Positions 8,043-19,498 of a stretch of DNA of 64,000 bases are shown here, in pieces (within the stretch, counting starts at the first letter, position 1; every line of letters begins with the position of its first letter). The notes beneath the pieces were generated by a model, which was not told the origin of the DNA, made no database searches, and saw nothing but the letters and a program-made list of their open reading frames with translations. Made by a program: the position numbers and the translations under genes. The DNA is taken from positions 62,001-126,000 of the forward strand of contig JAWKWB010000009.1 in the NCBI GenBank assembly GCA_041397775.1. The letters are read 5' to 3'. This DNA is from Ga0077555 sp041397775. Lineage in GTDB: Bacteria > Pseudomonadota > Alphaproteobacteria > Rhizobiales > Hyphomicrobiaceae.

Positions 8043-9959
8043 ATGTCGATGACCCGCATTGCCGCTCTTTCGATTGCGCTTCTGGCGGCCCCCTCCGGCG
8101 TCGTCCAGGCCCAGGAGGCCTGGAACCCGTTCGCGGAGCGTGACGCGGCGCGAGCGGCGAAACGGCAGCAGGCGAGAGCTGCGCCGTCCGACAACTCGCG
8201 GTTGCCGTCGATGGATGGCGCGGACCGGAGGTCCTGGGAACCGCAACAGGGCGGCGACCCGTATGGGCGGTCCAACGGTGGCGGCGCGCAGGTCCCGGCT
8301 CCCTATGGCCCGCAAGGGGCTGCACCCTATGCGACGTCGGCGCCGCGCGTCAGCGATACGATCGAGCGTGAGGCCTTGCCGGTGCTCGATGGCGGCGCGC
8401 GCGGTGGCGATCGCGTCGACGCCCGACCGATGGGCCCCGTGGGGCGCCCGGTAGGCAGGGGCGCGGGGATGTCCGGGGCGTGGGGCAACATCGGCGTCAA
8501 GGAAGCAATGGCGTTGGTGTCGCACGCCGGCATCCCACCCCAGTCCATGGCGTTGTCACGCCTCTGGCGCAGGCTCTGGAGCGCCGATGCCGCGCCCGGT
8601 GGCCCTGGCGGGGGCAATGGTGACTTCGCCGCGCTGCGTCTCGAAGCGCTGTTCCGGACGGGCGCGCTCGCCGATGCAACTGCCATTCTCGCAGACCGCG
8701 CGGTAGGCGAGGGGCCGAAGCAGAAGGCCTTCAAGGCGCGCTACGCTATCGCGCTCGGCCAGACCAAGGACGCCTGCGCCGATATCCGCACCCTGTTGCG
8801 GTCCCTGCCGTCCAAGGGTGATCCCGCCCGCACGGAACTGCTGCTGCTCAGCGGCTACTGCGCCGCGGTGGACGGCAAGCGTGAGGCGACGGAGCTGGCC
8901 GCCGATCTCGCCCGTGCGGAAGGCGTCTCGGACTCGGTTCCCCTGGCAGCCTTGACCAGCATCGCCATCGGCGCGCCGCAGCGCGTGCCGTCGGAAGGCC
9001 GGCTGACGCTTCTCGACTACCGTTTCATGCAGGTCGCGAAGCTGCCGTTTCCCAAGAACATCCTCGAGCGGGCGGAGCCCGGGTTGCTGACGGCGATCGC
9101 TGCCGACACGGCCGCGCCCGCGCATGTGCGCATTGCGGCAGCGGAGATGGCGGCCAAGCGCTGGGCCATCGACGCGACGGCGCTGGCGGAGGCCTACCGG
9201 GGTGCCGGCGATGCTGTGCGTGGCGCCGGCAACGACGGCCTGCAGCGCGCCGGGCTATTCGTGGCCCTGGAGGCCGAGCGCACGCCCATGCGCCGGACGC
9301 GCACAGCGCGCGCGCTCCTCGATGCCGGCCATCACGCAGGGCTCGGCCTGCAGGTTGCGGCTGTGGTGGGCCATGCGATCGCCGACCTCGCGCCCGTGCA
9401 AGAGATCAGTTGGTTCGCCGAATCGGCTATCGAGGCGCTGGTCGCATCCGGCGACTATGGACGTGCACGCGATTGGGCCGATCTGGTGAGCCGCGACCGC
9501 AGCGCCGATATCGAGCACTGGCTTGTGCTGATCGATATCGCCGACCCGGCGTGGCCCGGGCCGCGCGGGACGGGGTTCGCGGCGGCGGAGCGGCTCGCCG
9601 TGCAGGGGCAGTGGAAAGGCGACGACCTCAATCGCCTGGCGACGGCGCTCGATGCGCTGAACTATCAGATCCCCATTCCGCTATGGGAGGCAGCGAGCCG
9701 CTCGCCGCAGCCGACCGCCGGGCATTTGCCGGAGACCGGTGTGCTGTCCGCCTTGCAGGCGGCTGCAAAGGCGAAGGATGTTGCGCGCACCGCTCTGCTG
9801 GCGATGCGGGCCATCGGCCCGAACGGTGTCGCGGGGGCACATATGATCGCACTGGGCGATGCGATCCGTGCCTTGCGCCAGGTGGGGCTGGAGGGCGATG
9901 CGCGTCGCCTGGCCATGGAGGCCACGTTTGCCGCGTGGCCCCGCATGGTTCGCCGCTGA
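8043..9959 (+). CDS. Large exported protein of unknown function
   Basis: Encodes 638 aa. It begins with a signal peptide (MSMTRIAALSIALLAAPSGVVQAQ, cut likely after AQ), followed by a Pro/Gly/Gln-rich low-complexity stretch to about residue 130. The rest is Ala-rich and helical with repeated helix-turn-helix spacing, suggesting a TPR-like or solenoid fold. No catalytic motif is visible. A second ATG six bases downstream could be the start. The tiny membrane protein at 7883 is just upstream, hinting at a shared envelope role. It ends 30 bases from the convergent TerC gene. Confidence 0.75.
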   Translation: MSMTRIAALSIALLAAPSGVVQAQEAWNPFAERDAARAAKRQQARAAPSDNSRLPSMDGADRRSWEPQQGGDPYGRSNGGGAQVPAPYGPQGAAPYATSAPRVSDTIEREALPVLDGGARGGDRVDARPMGPVGRPVGRGAGMSGAWGNIGVKEAMALVSHAGIPPQSMALSRLWRRLWSADAAPGGPGGGNGDFAALRLEALFRTGALADATAILADRAVGEGPKQKAFKARYAIALGQTKDACADIRTLLRSLPSKGDPARTELLLLSGYCAAVDGKREATELAADLARAEGVSDSVPLAALTSIAIGAPQRVPSEGRLTLLDYRFMQVAKLPFPKNILERAEPGLLTAIAADTAAPAHVRIAAAEMAAKRWAIDATALAEAYRGAGDAVRGAGNDGLQRAGLFVALEAERTPMRRTRTARALLDAGHHAGLGLQVAAVVGHAIADLAPVQEISWFAESAIEALVASGDYGRARDWADLVSRDRSADIEHWLVLIDIADPAWPGPRGTGFAAAERLAVQGQWKGDDLNRLATALDALNYQIPIPLWEAASRSPQPTAGHLPETGVLSALQAAAKAKDVARTALLAMRAIGPNGVAGAHMIALGDAIRALRQVGLEGDARRLAMEATFAAWPRMVRR

Positions 9960-9989
9960 GCTGATTTCGCCCGCGCCCCGCGACAAAGC

Positions 9990-10748
9990 TCAGTGCGACT
10001 GTCCGTCGTCGCCGTCGGCGCGCGCGCGGGCGCGCCGGTCCATCATATTGAGGCCCTCGACCAGGGCCGAGAAGGCCATGGCGGCGTAGAGGTAGCTCTT
10101 GGGCACATGTGCGCCGAAGCCTTCCGCGATCAGCACCATGCCGATGGTCATGAGGAAGGCCAGGGCCAACATCACGATGGTGGGATGGGCGTTGATGAAG
10201 TTCGCCAGCGGCGTCGCAGCGAGGAGCATGACGCCGACGGTGACGATGACGGCGACGATCATGATCGGGACGTGCGGGGTCATGCCGACGGCGGTGATGA
10301 TGCTGTCGACCGAGAATACGATGTCGAGCAGCAGGATCTGCACGATTGCCGCACCGAAGCCCATGGCGACCGTCTGGCGGTCGAACACGTCGGGGGCCGG
10401 GTTTGGATCGACGCGGTGATGGATCTCCTTCGTCGCCTTCCAGACGAGGAAGACGCCGCCGGCGATCAGGATCAGGTCGCGCCAGGAGAACCCTTTCTCC
10501 AAGATCGAGAAGACCGGCGTGGTCATCTTCACGATGTAGGCGATCGTGCCCAGCAAGAGCAGCCGAAGCAATAGCGCGGCGCCAATGCCGATGCGCCGCG
10601 CATTCTCGCGCATGTGCTCGGGCAGCCGGTTGGTCAGGATGGCGATGAAGATGAGGTTGTCGATGCCGAGAACAACTTCCATTGCAATCAACATGACAAG
10701 AGCCGCCCAGGCAGCCGGGTCGGCTGCGAGCGTCACAAGTGTATCCAT
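9990..10748 (-). CDS. TerC family integral membrane protein
   Basis: Encodes 252 aa from the ATG at 10748; the open frame extends further upstream but only this start gives the family N-terminus. About seven membrane segments are visible. The conserved acidic sites of TerC/Alx/YkoY proteins are present: MEVVLGIDNLIFIAIL near the start and DIVFSVDSI in the middle, both with membrane Asp residues thought to bind metal. Family members affect tellurite resistance or manganese export; the substrate here is unknown. The C-terminus is a charged Arg/Asp tail. Confidence 0.9.
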   Translation of the reverse strand: MDTLVTLAADPAAWAALVMLIAMEVVLGIDNLIFIAILTNRLPEHMRENARRIGIGAALLLRLLLLGTIAYIVKMTTPVFSILEKGFSWRDLILIAGGVFLVWKATKEIHHRVDPNPAPDVFDRQTVAMGFGAAIVQILLLDIVFSVDSIITAVGMTPHVPIMIVAVIVTVGVMLLAATPLANFINAHPTIVMLALAFLMTIGMVLIAEGFGAHVPKSYLYAAMAFSALVEGLNMMDRRARARADGDDGQSH

Positions 10749-10900
10749 GGCGGTCTCGTTCCCGGCTGTGGTGCGCTGGCGCGCGGTCTTGGCTCTGATC
10801 CGAATAGACCGACGGGATATGGTGGCCGCCGGCCCGAGGTTCAACGGTTCGTGAACCGCGTCGGGATCCGCGGGGGGGCGGCATCCCCTCGTTGCGCGAC

Positions 10901-10929
10901 AAAGAAGACCGGGCGCATGGCACCCGGTC
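10901..10929 (-). terminator. Probable terminator of the FAH/OYE operon
   Basis: On the minus strand, GACCGGG and CCCGGTC form a 7-bp stem with a 9-base loop and are followed by TTCTTT. It starts 43 bases after the stop of the FAH-family gene. Confidence 0.55.
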
Positions 10930-10971
10930 GCTCGTGCACCCGGTCGTTCGCCGTTCGATCGGATGTGCCGA

Positions 10972-11835
10972 TCAGGCCTCGTCCACGACGGGGTTCCTGA
11001 GGATGCCGATCTTGTCGACCTCGACCTCCACCACGTCGCCATGCTTCATCCAGGCAGGCGGCTTGCGGGCGTGCGCAACGCCGGAAGGGGTGCCGGTGGC
11101 GATGAGGTCGCCGGGCTCCAGCGTCATGATCTCGGAGAGGATGGCGATGCACCTGGCCGTGGAGAAGATCATGTCGCTCGTATTCGAGGACTGCATGGTC
11201 TGGCCGTTGACGCGGGTCATGATGTCGAGGCCCGACGCGCCGGGCGGGAGAGCGTCCGCGGTGACGACGACGGGGCCGAGCGGTCCGGTGCCATCGAAGT
11301 TCTTGCCGGCGGTCCACTGGGCGGTCTTGCGCTGGTACTCACGCACGGAGACATCATTGAAGAGGGTGTAGCCGAAGACGTGCTCGAGGGCCTTGTCCTC
11401 GGGGATATGGCGCCCACGCTTGCCGATGACGATGGTCAACTCACACTCGTAGTCGAGGGTGATGGAGCACTTCGGGCGGATCACGTTCTCGCCGGCTGCG
11501 ACGAGCGATGTATCGAAGCGCGGAAAGAAGGAGGGATAGGTCGGCGGGGGATGGCCGCCTTCCTTGGCATGCTCGAGGTAGTTCAGACCAACGCAGATGA
11601 ATTTGCCGGGATGGGCGATCGGCAGGGCTGCGTTGGCGCTGGCGTAGGGTGTGCGTGCACCAGCCGGCGCCTTGGATGCGGCGGCCTCGATTGCGGCAAG
11701 CGCGGCGCTGCCGCCGGCAATCGCGGCCATGATGTCCTTTGGCGCGCCCGCATCGCCGGACACGTCGATCACCGTATCCCCCTCGACGACGGCGAGTGCC
11801 GCCCCCGAACCCTTCTTCACCATCATCAACTTCAT
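10972..11835 (-). CDS. Fumarylacetoacetate hydrolase family protein
   Basis: Encodes 287 aa. The C-terminal 210 residues carry the FAH catalytic core: CVGLNYLEHAKEGG, the metal-binding DYECELTIVIGKRGRHIP, GYTLFNDVSVREYQ, and the ending LEPGDLIATGTPSGV. Such enzymes hydrolyse, decarboxylate or isomerise acylpyruvates and related ring-cleavage products. It follows an old yellow enzyme and a NIPSNAP-like gene on the same strand with gaps of 28 and 52 bases, so it is likely the last enzyme of a small catabolic operon. The exact substrate is not evident. Confidence 0.9.
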   Translation of the reverse strand: MKLMMVKKGSGAALAVVEGDTVIDVSGDAGAPKDIMAAIAGGSAALAAIEAAASKAPAGARTPYASANAALPIAHPGKFICVGLNYLEHAKEGGHPPPTYPSFFPRFDTSLVAAGENVIRPKCSITLDYECELTIVIGKRGRHIPEDKALEHVFGYTLFNDVSVREYQRKTAQWTAGKNFDGTGPLGPVVVTADALPPGASGLDIMTRVNGQTMQSSNTSDMIFSTARCIAILSEIMTLEPGDLIATGTPSGVAHARKPPAWMKHGDVVEVEVDKIGILRNPVVDEA

Positions 11836-11887
11836 CGGCGTATCTCCCTCGGGTGTGTCGTCGATTGTTTCCCGGCGCGCGGCGCCG

Positions 11888-12535
11888 TCAGGTCCAGCGC
11901 GCGGTATCCTGTTTGTCCCCGGCAGTCAGAAGCGTGGTCGTATAGACGACCGTGTCGTCGCAGAGATCGTAGCGGCGCGACAGCTTCCGGCGTACCTCGC
12001 TTTCGCCAGCCCCTTGCGGGATCTTGGAGCGCTCCCACATGGCGAGATCGGGACGGCGGGTCAAAAGGAGCGACCGCACGCTGGCTCCGTCGTCGGGCAC
12101 GATGCGCCAGAGACCGACGACTTGTGAATCGTAGGCTGCTTCGAAACCCGGCCATGCTCCCGCGCACAGGTCCAGGAACTCGTCCCAGTTCGGGGATGGG
12201 GTATCGAACCAGCGGAAGGCGAAGTTGCCCTGCCGGCGGGGGGGCTCGGGCGTGGCGGGGCGCAGGGTGGGCACCATGGCAAGGCTCGTGTGCGCAACGA
12301 CGTCGGGCACGGCCGCAAGCAGCGCGGCCACGGCCGTTCGGCCCGCCTCGGCGTCGGGCCAGACCGTCATGGCCGTCAGTTCCTCGCGCGGCCGGCCGAT
12401 CTGGGGTCGCCAAATGCCGTAGAGAGCGCCGCCAGACGATGCGAAACGGGCGGCGGAGCCGTCAGCGATCGCGTCTGCCACCGCCTTCCACGTCCGTGGA
12501 CGTGTCTGGATGTAATGATGCAGGTAGACGGACAT
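11888..12535 (-). CDS. NIPSNAP-like protein
   Basis: Encodes 215 aa. It has two similar halves: the N-terminal half starts MSVYLHHYIQTRPRTWKAV, and the second includes FRWFDTPSPNWDEFLDLCAGAWPGFEAAYDSQVVGLWRI, the sort of ferredoxin-like dimeric alpha/beta barrel seen in NIPSNAP proteins. No catalytic residues can be named. It lies inside an operon between an old yellow enzyme and an FAH-family hydrolase, so a role in the same breakdown pathway is likely. The family call is by pattern only. Confidence 0.6.
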   Translation of the reverse strand: MSVYLHHYIQTRPRTWKAVADAIADGSAARFASSGGALYGIWRPQIGRPREELTAMTVWPDAEAGRTAVAALLAAVPDVVAHTSLAMVPTLRPATPEPPRRQGNFAFRWFDTPSPNWDEFLDLCAGAWPGFEAAYDSQVVGLWRIVPDDGASVRSLLLTRRPDLAMWERSKIPQGAGESEVRRKLSRRYDLCDDTVVYTTTLLTAGDKQDTARWT

Positions 12536-12563
12536 GATCGCCTCTTCTCCCCGGGGGGACCTG

Positions 12564-13730
12564 TCAAGCGCGCCAGTTGTCACCGACGTCGGTCCTGACC
12601 TGCTCGAGCGCGCGCTCGCGGTGCTTGAGCCACCAGCCGTACTGCACGGGCCAGTCGTCCATGGCGTCGGACGGCTTGCGACCCAGTGCGATCTCCGCCA
12701 TCTGCGGCCATACGGGGTTGACCAGCGCCTCACGGCCGATGGCGACGATGTCGGCATCGCCGCGCTGCAGGATGTCCTCGGCATGATGCGGGTCGAGGAT
12801 GAGGCCGACGGCGATCGACATGAGCTCGGCCTCCTTGCGTACGCGGGAGGCGAACGGCACCTGGAAGCCCCAGGTGCGCTTGATGCGTGCGGTGGTGGCA
12901 GAGCCTTGCAGGCCGCCGGACGAGCAATCGATCATGTCGATGCCGCGTGCCTTCAGCATCTTCGCGTAGGCAACGGTGTCGTCCATGGTCCAGCCGCCGT
13001 CGAGGCCGTCGACAGCGGAAACGCGCAAGGAGACCGGCATGCCCTTGGGCACGGCGGCCCGGACGGCCTCTGCGACCTCGAGCGGGAAACGGGTGCGTCC
13101 CTCCAGATCGCCGCCATAGGCGTCGTTGCGCTTGTTCGACAGCGGCGAAAGGAACTGATGGATCAGGTAACCGTGCGCGTTGTGGATCTCGATGAACTCG
13201 AAACCGGCCTCCACCGCACGCTTTGCGGCGTCGGCCCAATGGCCGGCCAGGGCCTTCATGCCGGCGCCGTCGAGGGCGGCGGGCGTCAGCCAGCCCTCTG
13301 CCAGCGGTTCGCCGGTCGGGCCGACGATGTCCCAGACCCTGTCGCCGCGGGCCATGTCGGCGGGCGTGATGGGGCCGTTGCCGTGCCAGGGGCGCTGCAT
13401 GGAACTCTTGCGGCCGCCGTGCGCGAGCTGGATCGACGGCGTCACATGGAGCGACTTCATGAAGTCGGTGAGGCGCTTCATGGGGGCGACGTGGGCGGAC
13501 GACCACAGACCCAGATCGCCGTTGGTGATGCGGCCCTGCCTGGTGACGGCGGTCGCCTCGACCATGACGCTTGCCGCGCCGCCCAATGCCAAGCGTCCAT
13601 AGTGGGCGAGATGCCAATCGCTGGCGATGCCCTCGACGGCCGAATAGGTCGCCATCGGCGAGATGAGGATACGGTTCCTGAGGGTCACGTCGCGGATAGG
13701 CAGGGGCGTGAAAAGCAGCGGCTTCGTCAT
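12564..13730 (-). CDS. Old yellow enzyme family NADH:flavin oxidoreductase (YqjM type)
   Basis: Encodes 388 aa, typical for FMN-containing ene-reductases. Visible motifs: LRNRILISPMATYSA near the N-terminus, QLAHGGRK (FMN contact), EIHNAHGYLIHQFLSPLSNKR with the substrate-binding His residues, GGDLEGRTRFPLEV, and the C-terminal GREALVNP. It would reduce activated double bonds with NAD(P)H in the cytoplasm. First gene of a three-gene operon with the NIPSNAP-like and FAH-family genes. It is divergent from etf-QO, with about 190 bases between for both promoters. Confidence 0.92.
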   Translation of the reverse strand: MTKPLLFTPLPIRDVTLRNRILISPMATYSAVEGIASDWHLAHYGRLALGGAASVMVEATAVTRQGRITNGDLGLWSSAHVAPMKRLTDFMKSLHVTPSIQLAHGGRKSSMQRPWHGNGPITPADMARGDRVWDIVGPTGEPLAEGWLTPAALDGAGMKALAGHWADAAKRAVEAGFEFIEIHNAHGYLIHQFLSPLSNKRNDAYGGDLEGRTRFPLEVAEAVRAAVPKGMPVSLRVSAVDGLDGGWTMDDTVAYAKMLKARGIDMIDCSSGGLQGSATTARIKRTWGFQVPFASRVRKEAELMSIAVGLILDPHHAEDILQRGDADIVAIGREALVNPVWPQMAEIALGRKPSDAMDDWPVQYGWWLKHRERALEQVRTDVGDNWRA

Positions 13731-13922
13731 CGAGCGTATTCGTCCTGCGAGTTTGTGAGGTGTGGGCGAGGATAGTGCTGGATGCCATCAGCCTGTCGGC
13801 GGCCTGTCAAGCGTCGTCGCGTGCAGCACCGTCACAGGGGGGCTCTGAGAGCTTGACGGGCCAAGCCCCTCCGACCTAATCGATCAATTACACAGGTTGC
13901 AGGGACGAGGGATCGAGGACAG

Positions 13923-15605
13923 ATGGCAGACAACGAGGCTGAACTTCCGCCGCGCGAAGCTATGGAATTCGACGTGGTGATCGTCGGCGCTGGCCCTGCT
14001 GGTCTCGCGACCGCCATCCGCCTGCGCCAACTCGCGGCCGAGCAGGAGCACGATCTCTCCGTCGTCGTGCTCGAGAAGGGGTCCGAGGTGGGCGCCCATA
14101 TTCTCTCGGGCGCGGTCATCGACCCGGTCGGGCTCGACCGGCTCATTCCCGACTGGAAGGAGAAGGGCGCACCGCTCGAGACCCCGGTCACCAAGGACAC
14201 GTTCATCTACCTGGGCCCGGCCGGCGAAATGCGGCTGCCCAACATGATGATGCCGCCGTTGATGAACAACCACGGCAACTACATCGCCAGTCTCGGCAAC
14301 ATCTGCCGCTGGATGGGCGAGCAGGCGGGCGAACTGGGCGTGGAGATCTATCCGGGGTTTGCCGCCTCGGAGGTGCTCTACGACGACAATGGCGCCGTGG
14401 TCGGCGTGGCGACGGGCGACATGGGCATCAGCAAGGATGGCCAGCCCAACGCCAACTTCACGCGCGGCGTGGAGATCCGGGGTCGCTATACGGTGATCGC
14501 GGAAGGTGCGCGCGGGTCCCTCGCCAAGCAACTGATCCGGAAATTCAAGCTCGATGGCCTGTCGGAGCCGCAGAAATTCGGCATCGGCATCAAGGAGCTG
14601 TGGGAGGTCAAACCGGACAAGCATCAGCCCGGCCTGGTGCAGCATACGCTCGGCTGGCCGCTCGACGACAAGACCGGCGGCGGCTCGTTCCTCTACCACT
14701 ACGGCGACAATCTCGTGTCGGTGGGCTTCGTGGTGCATCTCAACTACGAGAACCCCTATCTGTCGCCGTACGAAGAATTCCAGCGCTTCAAGACGCATCC
14801 TGCGATCAAGGACGTGTTCGAGGGCGGCAAGCGCATCGCCTACGGGGCGCGGGCGATCACCGAGGGCGGCTGGCAGTCTATCCCGCAGCTCACGTTTCCC
14901 GGCGGTGTGCTGACAGGCTGCTCGGCGGGCTTCGTCAACGTGCCGCGCATCAAGGGCAGCCACAACGCCATCCTGTCGGGCGTGCATGCAGCCGATTCGA
15001 TCTTCGCCGCCGTGAAGGCCGATCGCGCGCACGATCGCCTGGAGGATTACGAGGCCGCCGTGCGCGCGGGTCCGATCGCTGCAGACTTGAAGCCGGTCCG
15101 CAACGCCAAGCCGCTGCTGGCGCGCTTCGGCACGCGCCTGGGGACCGCGCTTTCGGGCATCGACATGTGGCTGAACACGATCATCCCCGGCATCGGCCTC
15201 GGCTACACGCTGCGCCATGGCAAGCCGGACTACGCCAGCCTGGGCAAGGCTCGTGACTATCAGCCGATCACCTATCCGAAGCCCGACGGCGTGCTGACCT
15301 TCGACCGCCTGACCAGTGTCTCGTTCTCCGGCACCAATCACGAGGAAGACCAGCCGGCGCATCTGAAGGTGCTGGACATGGCGCTGCAGGTCGAATCGGA
15401 ACTCGGCGCCTATGATGGACCGTCGAACCGCTATTGCCCGGCCGGGGTCTACGAGTGGGTGGACGACGGGGCGGGCGCCAAGCGCTTCCAGATCAACGCG
15501 CAGAACTGCGTGCACTGCAAGACCTGTGACATCAAGGATCCAAATCAGAACATCAACTGGACCGTGCCGGAGGGCAGCGGGGGGCCGACCTACCCCGGCA
15601 TGTAA
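13923..15605 (+). CDS. Electron transfer flavoprotein-ubiquinone oxidoreductase
   Basis: Encodes 560 aa, full length for ETF-QO. The N-terminus has the FAD-binding VVIVGAGPAGLATAIRLRQ, then EKGSEVGAHILSGAV and the quinone-pocket region; the C-terminus has the [4Fe-4S] ligands (YCPAGVYEW, then NCVHCKTCDIKDPNQNINW). It passes electrons from reduced ETF, fed by acyl-CoA and amino-acid dehydrogenases, to membrane ubiquinone and is attached to the inner membrane. The ATG is preceded by GAGGACAG. The next gene starts 41 bases downstream. Confidence 0.96.
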   Translation: MADNEAELPPREAMEFDVVIVGAGPAGLATAIRLRQLAAEQEHDLSVVVLEKGSEVGAHILSGAVIDPVGLDRLIPDWKEKGAPLETPVTKDTFIYLGPAGEMRLPNMMMPPLMNNHGNYIASLGNICRWMGEQAGELGVEIYPGFAASEVLYDDNGAVVGVATGDMGISKDGQPNANFTRGVEIRGRYTVIAEGARGSLAKQLIRKFKLDGLSEPQKFGIGIKELWEVKPDKHQPGLVQHTLGWPLDDKTGGGSFLYHYGDNLVSVGFVVHLNYENPYLSPYEEFQRFKTHPAIKDVFEGGKRIAYGARAITEGGWQSIPQLTFPGGVLTGCSAGFVNVPRIKGSHNAILSGVHAADSIFAAVKADRAHDRLEDYEAAVRAGPIAADLKPVRNAKPLLARFGTRLGTALSGIDMWLNTIIPGIGLGYTLRHGKPDYASLGKARDYQPITYPKPDGVLTFDRLTSVSFSGTNHEEDQPAHLKVLDMALQVESELGAYDGPSNRYCPAGVYEWVDDGAGAKRFQINAQNCVHCKTCDIKDPNQNINWTVPEGSGGPTYPGM

Positions 15606-15646
15606 CGCCCGGCCGGTGCGATCCCGCCTATTGCGGGGGGACGCCG

Positions 15647-16171
15647 ATGTTGCGATTTCTCGGAGGGCTCGTATTCGGGGTCGCCATGGCGCTCGGCTAT
15701 GTCCACCTGGGATGGGAGTTGCCGGGCTACCTGCAACTCCCCGACAAGTTCAAGGGCAACGTCATCTCGAGTACCGTCGAGGATGCGTTGCTGGATATGA
15801 GCGCGACGTCTGCAACCCGCCGGCGGGCCCTGGAAGTTCTGTTCGATAACCGTGCCGCCTACGCCGCGCAGATCGACGTGGAGATGGGTCACCCGTTCCT
15901 CGACGCCTATCAGCGTCGCCATGCGGCGGTCGCGGCGCGGCGACTGCGGCTCGCCTGGGCCGCGCTCGACGAGGTTCTCGCCAAGCCCGCGCTACGTGCC
16001 GCGCTCGAAAAGAAGCATGGCACCACGGATACATTGGCATTGAAGCGGGCGGAGCTGGTGGCCAGGCTGGAGGCGAACCCGTTTCTCAAGGCTTGGATGC
16101 AAAAGGAGAATTTGTCTGTCGCGCCGCAGGCGCTGCTCGACAGCCTCTCCAAGGCCGGCCGTATGAAATAA
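15647..16171 (+). CDS. Hypothetical protein with an N-terminal membrane segment
   Basis: Encodes 174 aa with a clear ribosome-binding site (GGGGGGACG). An N-terminal hydrophobic stretch (residues 1-20) could be an anchor or signal sequence. The rest is Ala/Arg/Leu-rich helix with no cysteine and no recognisable motif. It follows the ETF-QO gene on the same strand and may be co-transcribed, but nothing in the protein ties it to electron transfer. Confidence 0.65.
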   Translation: MLRFLGGLVFGVAMALGYVHLGWELPGYLQLPDKFKGNVISSTVEDALLDMSATSATRRRALEVLFDNRAAYAAQIDVEMGHPFLDAYQRRHAAVAARRLRLAWAALDEVLAKPALRAALEKKHGTTDTLALKRAELVARLEANPFLKAWMQKENLSVAPQALLDSLSKAGRMK

Positions 16172-16251
16172 TTGCAGTGGGGCTCGGGAGATGCTGGAGC
16201 CTCCACCGCGGTGCGGTGTTGCGCCGTTCAAGCCTTGCGGGCCAGCAGGCC

Positions 16252-16283
16252 AAAAATGATGGCGCCCCTTGGGAGGCGCCATC
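16252..16283 (-). terminator. Rho-independent terminator of tex
   Basis: GATGGCGCC and GGCGCCATC (16258-16266 and 16275-16283) form a 9-bp stem with an 8-base loop. On the minus strand it is followed by ATTTTTG. It begins 46 bases past the tex stop codon. Confidence 0.75.
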
Positions 16284-16328
16284 GTTCGCCCGGCGATACG
16301 GCAAGAGACGTGAGATAGTCTCGTCCGT

Positions 16329-18665
<2,337 letters not shown>

Positions 18666-18997
18666 GGGGCCTCGACGTTGTGACGGAATGACCAGAATCG
18701 TGGCGGACGCTACCACTCGACCGGGCCGGTAAGAAGGCGGGGCGGCAAGCTATCCTCAGGAGCAAATCCGACGGAGGCGGATCGGGTGGGCGGCCGCCTC
18801 CCCGCGCACGGACGATCCAGGGCGAACATCGCGTCCGCGCGACGGCGTAAACCCTGACGTGCGGACAACGTCTTGCAATGCAGCGACCTTGCTGGTATCG
18901 GGAGCGTCCGAGACGGGAACTGACGCCGCGCTCAGACAGGCCGCCATGACTTCGGCGCCCGCTGCCGCGCCAGGTTGCCCCAGTCCCGCATTTGGAA

Positions 18998-19074
18998 GCC
19001 GCCTTAGCTCAGATGGTTAGAGCGCTAGATTGTGGATCTAGAGGTCCCCCGTTCGATCCGGGGAGGCGGTACCA
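18998..19074 (+). tRNA. tRNA-His (GTG)
   Basis: A 77-base cloverleaf with encoded CCA. Acceptor arms GCCGCCT and AGGCGGT, D arm TAGCTCAGATGGTTAGAGC, anticodon loop TTGTGGA with anticodon GTG at 19032-19034, and T arm CCCCGTTCGATCCGGGG. The first pair is G1:U72, the discriminator is A73, and the base before G1 is A. The usual G-1:C73 pair of tRNA-His is thus absent, as reported for many Alphaproteobacteria. Confidence 0.95.
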
Positions 19075-19498
19075 ATAAAATCAACAACTTATCTAGCTCG
19101 TTCTACCGAAAATCTGGCTCTTCGGGCTCTTCGCTGAATGCGGGTGCAAGGGTCGCTCGTGGCCGTCCTGGGCATGAGGCCATCAGGCAAAGGACCAGGC
19201 GTCGACGCTCGATTACGGTCGCTATGCGGGGCTGAGTTCGCCGGACGTGGCCCGCTGCCTGAAGTTCACCCAAGTCACGACAGCCGCTCGACGTTCAATG
19301 GCGGATGCCGTTGCCGCGTTCCTCGGGCCGGGCGGATCAACCCCCAAGGTGTCGTCATTAGCGATCTTCCGAGAGCAGCATCGGGCGGCCATCCGGCTGA
19401 ACCGAGGCGCTCGTGAATTGGGTGCTTGCATTGCCAAAAGTGCGGGGAGAAAGTCGGTGGGGCGCTGCTGACGGGCTTCGCTCGCTTCAGGTGTTCGG
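19075..19498. other. Non-coding stretch after tRNA-His
   Basis: About 420 bases with no convincing gene. A 74-codon frame at 19247-19471 is open but has no ribosome-binding site or recognisable motif. I found no integrase, and no second copy of the tRNA 3' end elsewhere in the window. Confidence 0.5.

Noticed and set aside
10963..12537. A 524-codon + strand frame over the FAH and NIPSNAP genes
   Set aside because: Composition is typical of a shadow and the minus-strand genes are well supported.
19247..19471. A 74-codon frame after tRNA-His, possible phage or integrase remnant
   Set aside because: No ribosome-binding site, no motif, and no repeated tRNA end to support integration there.
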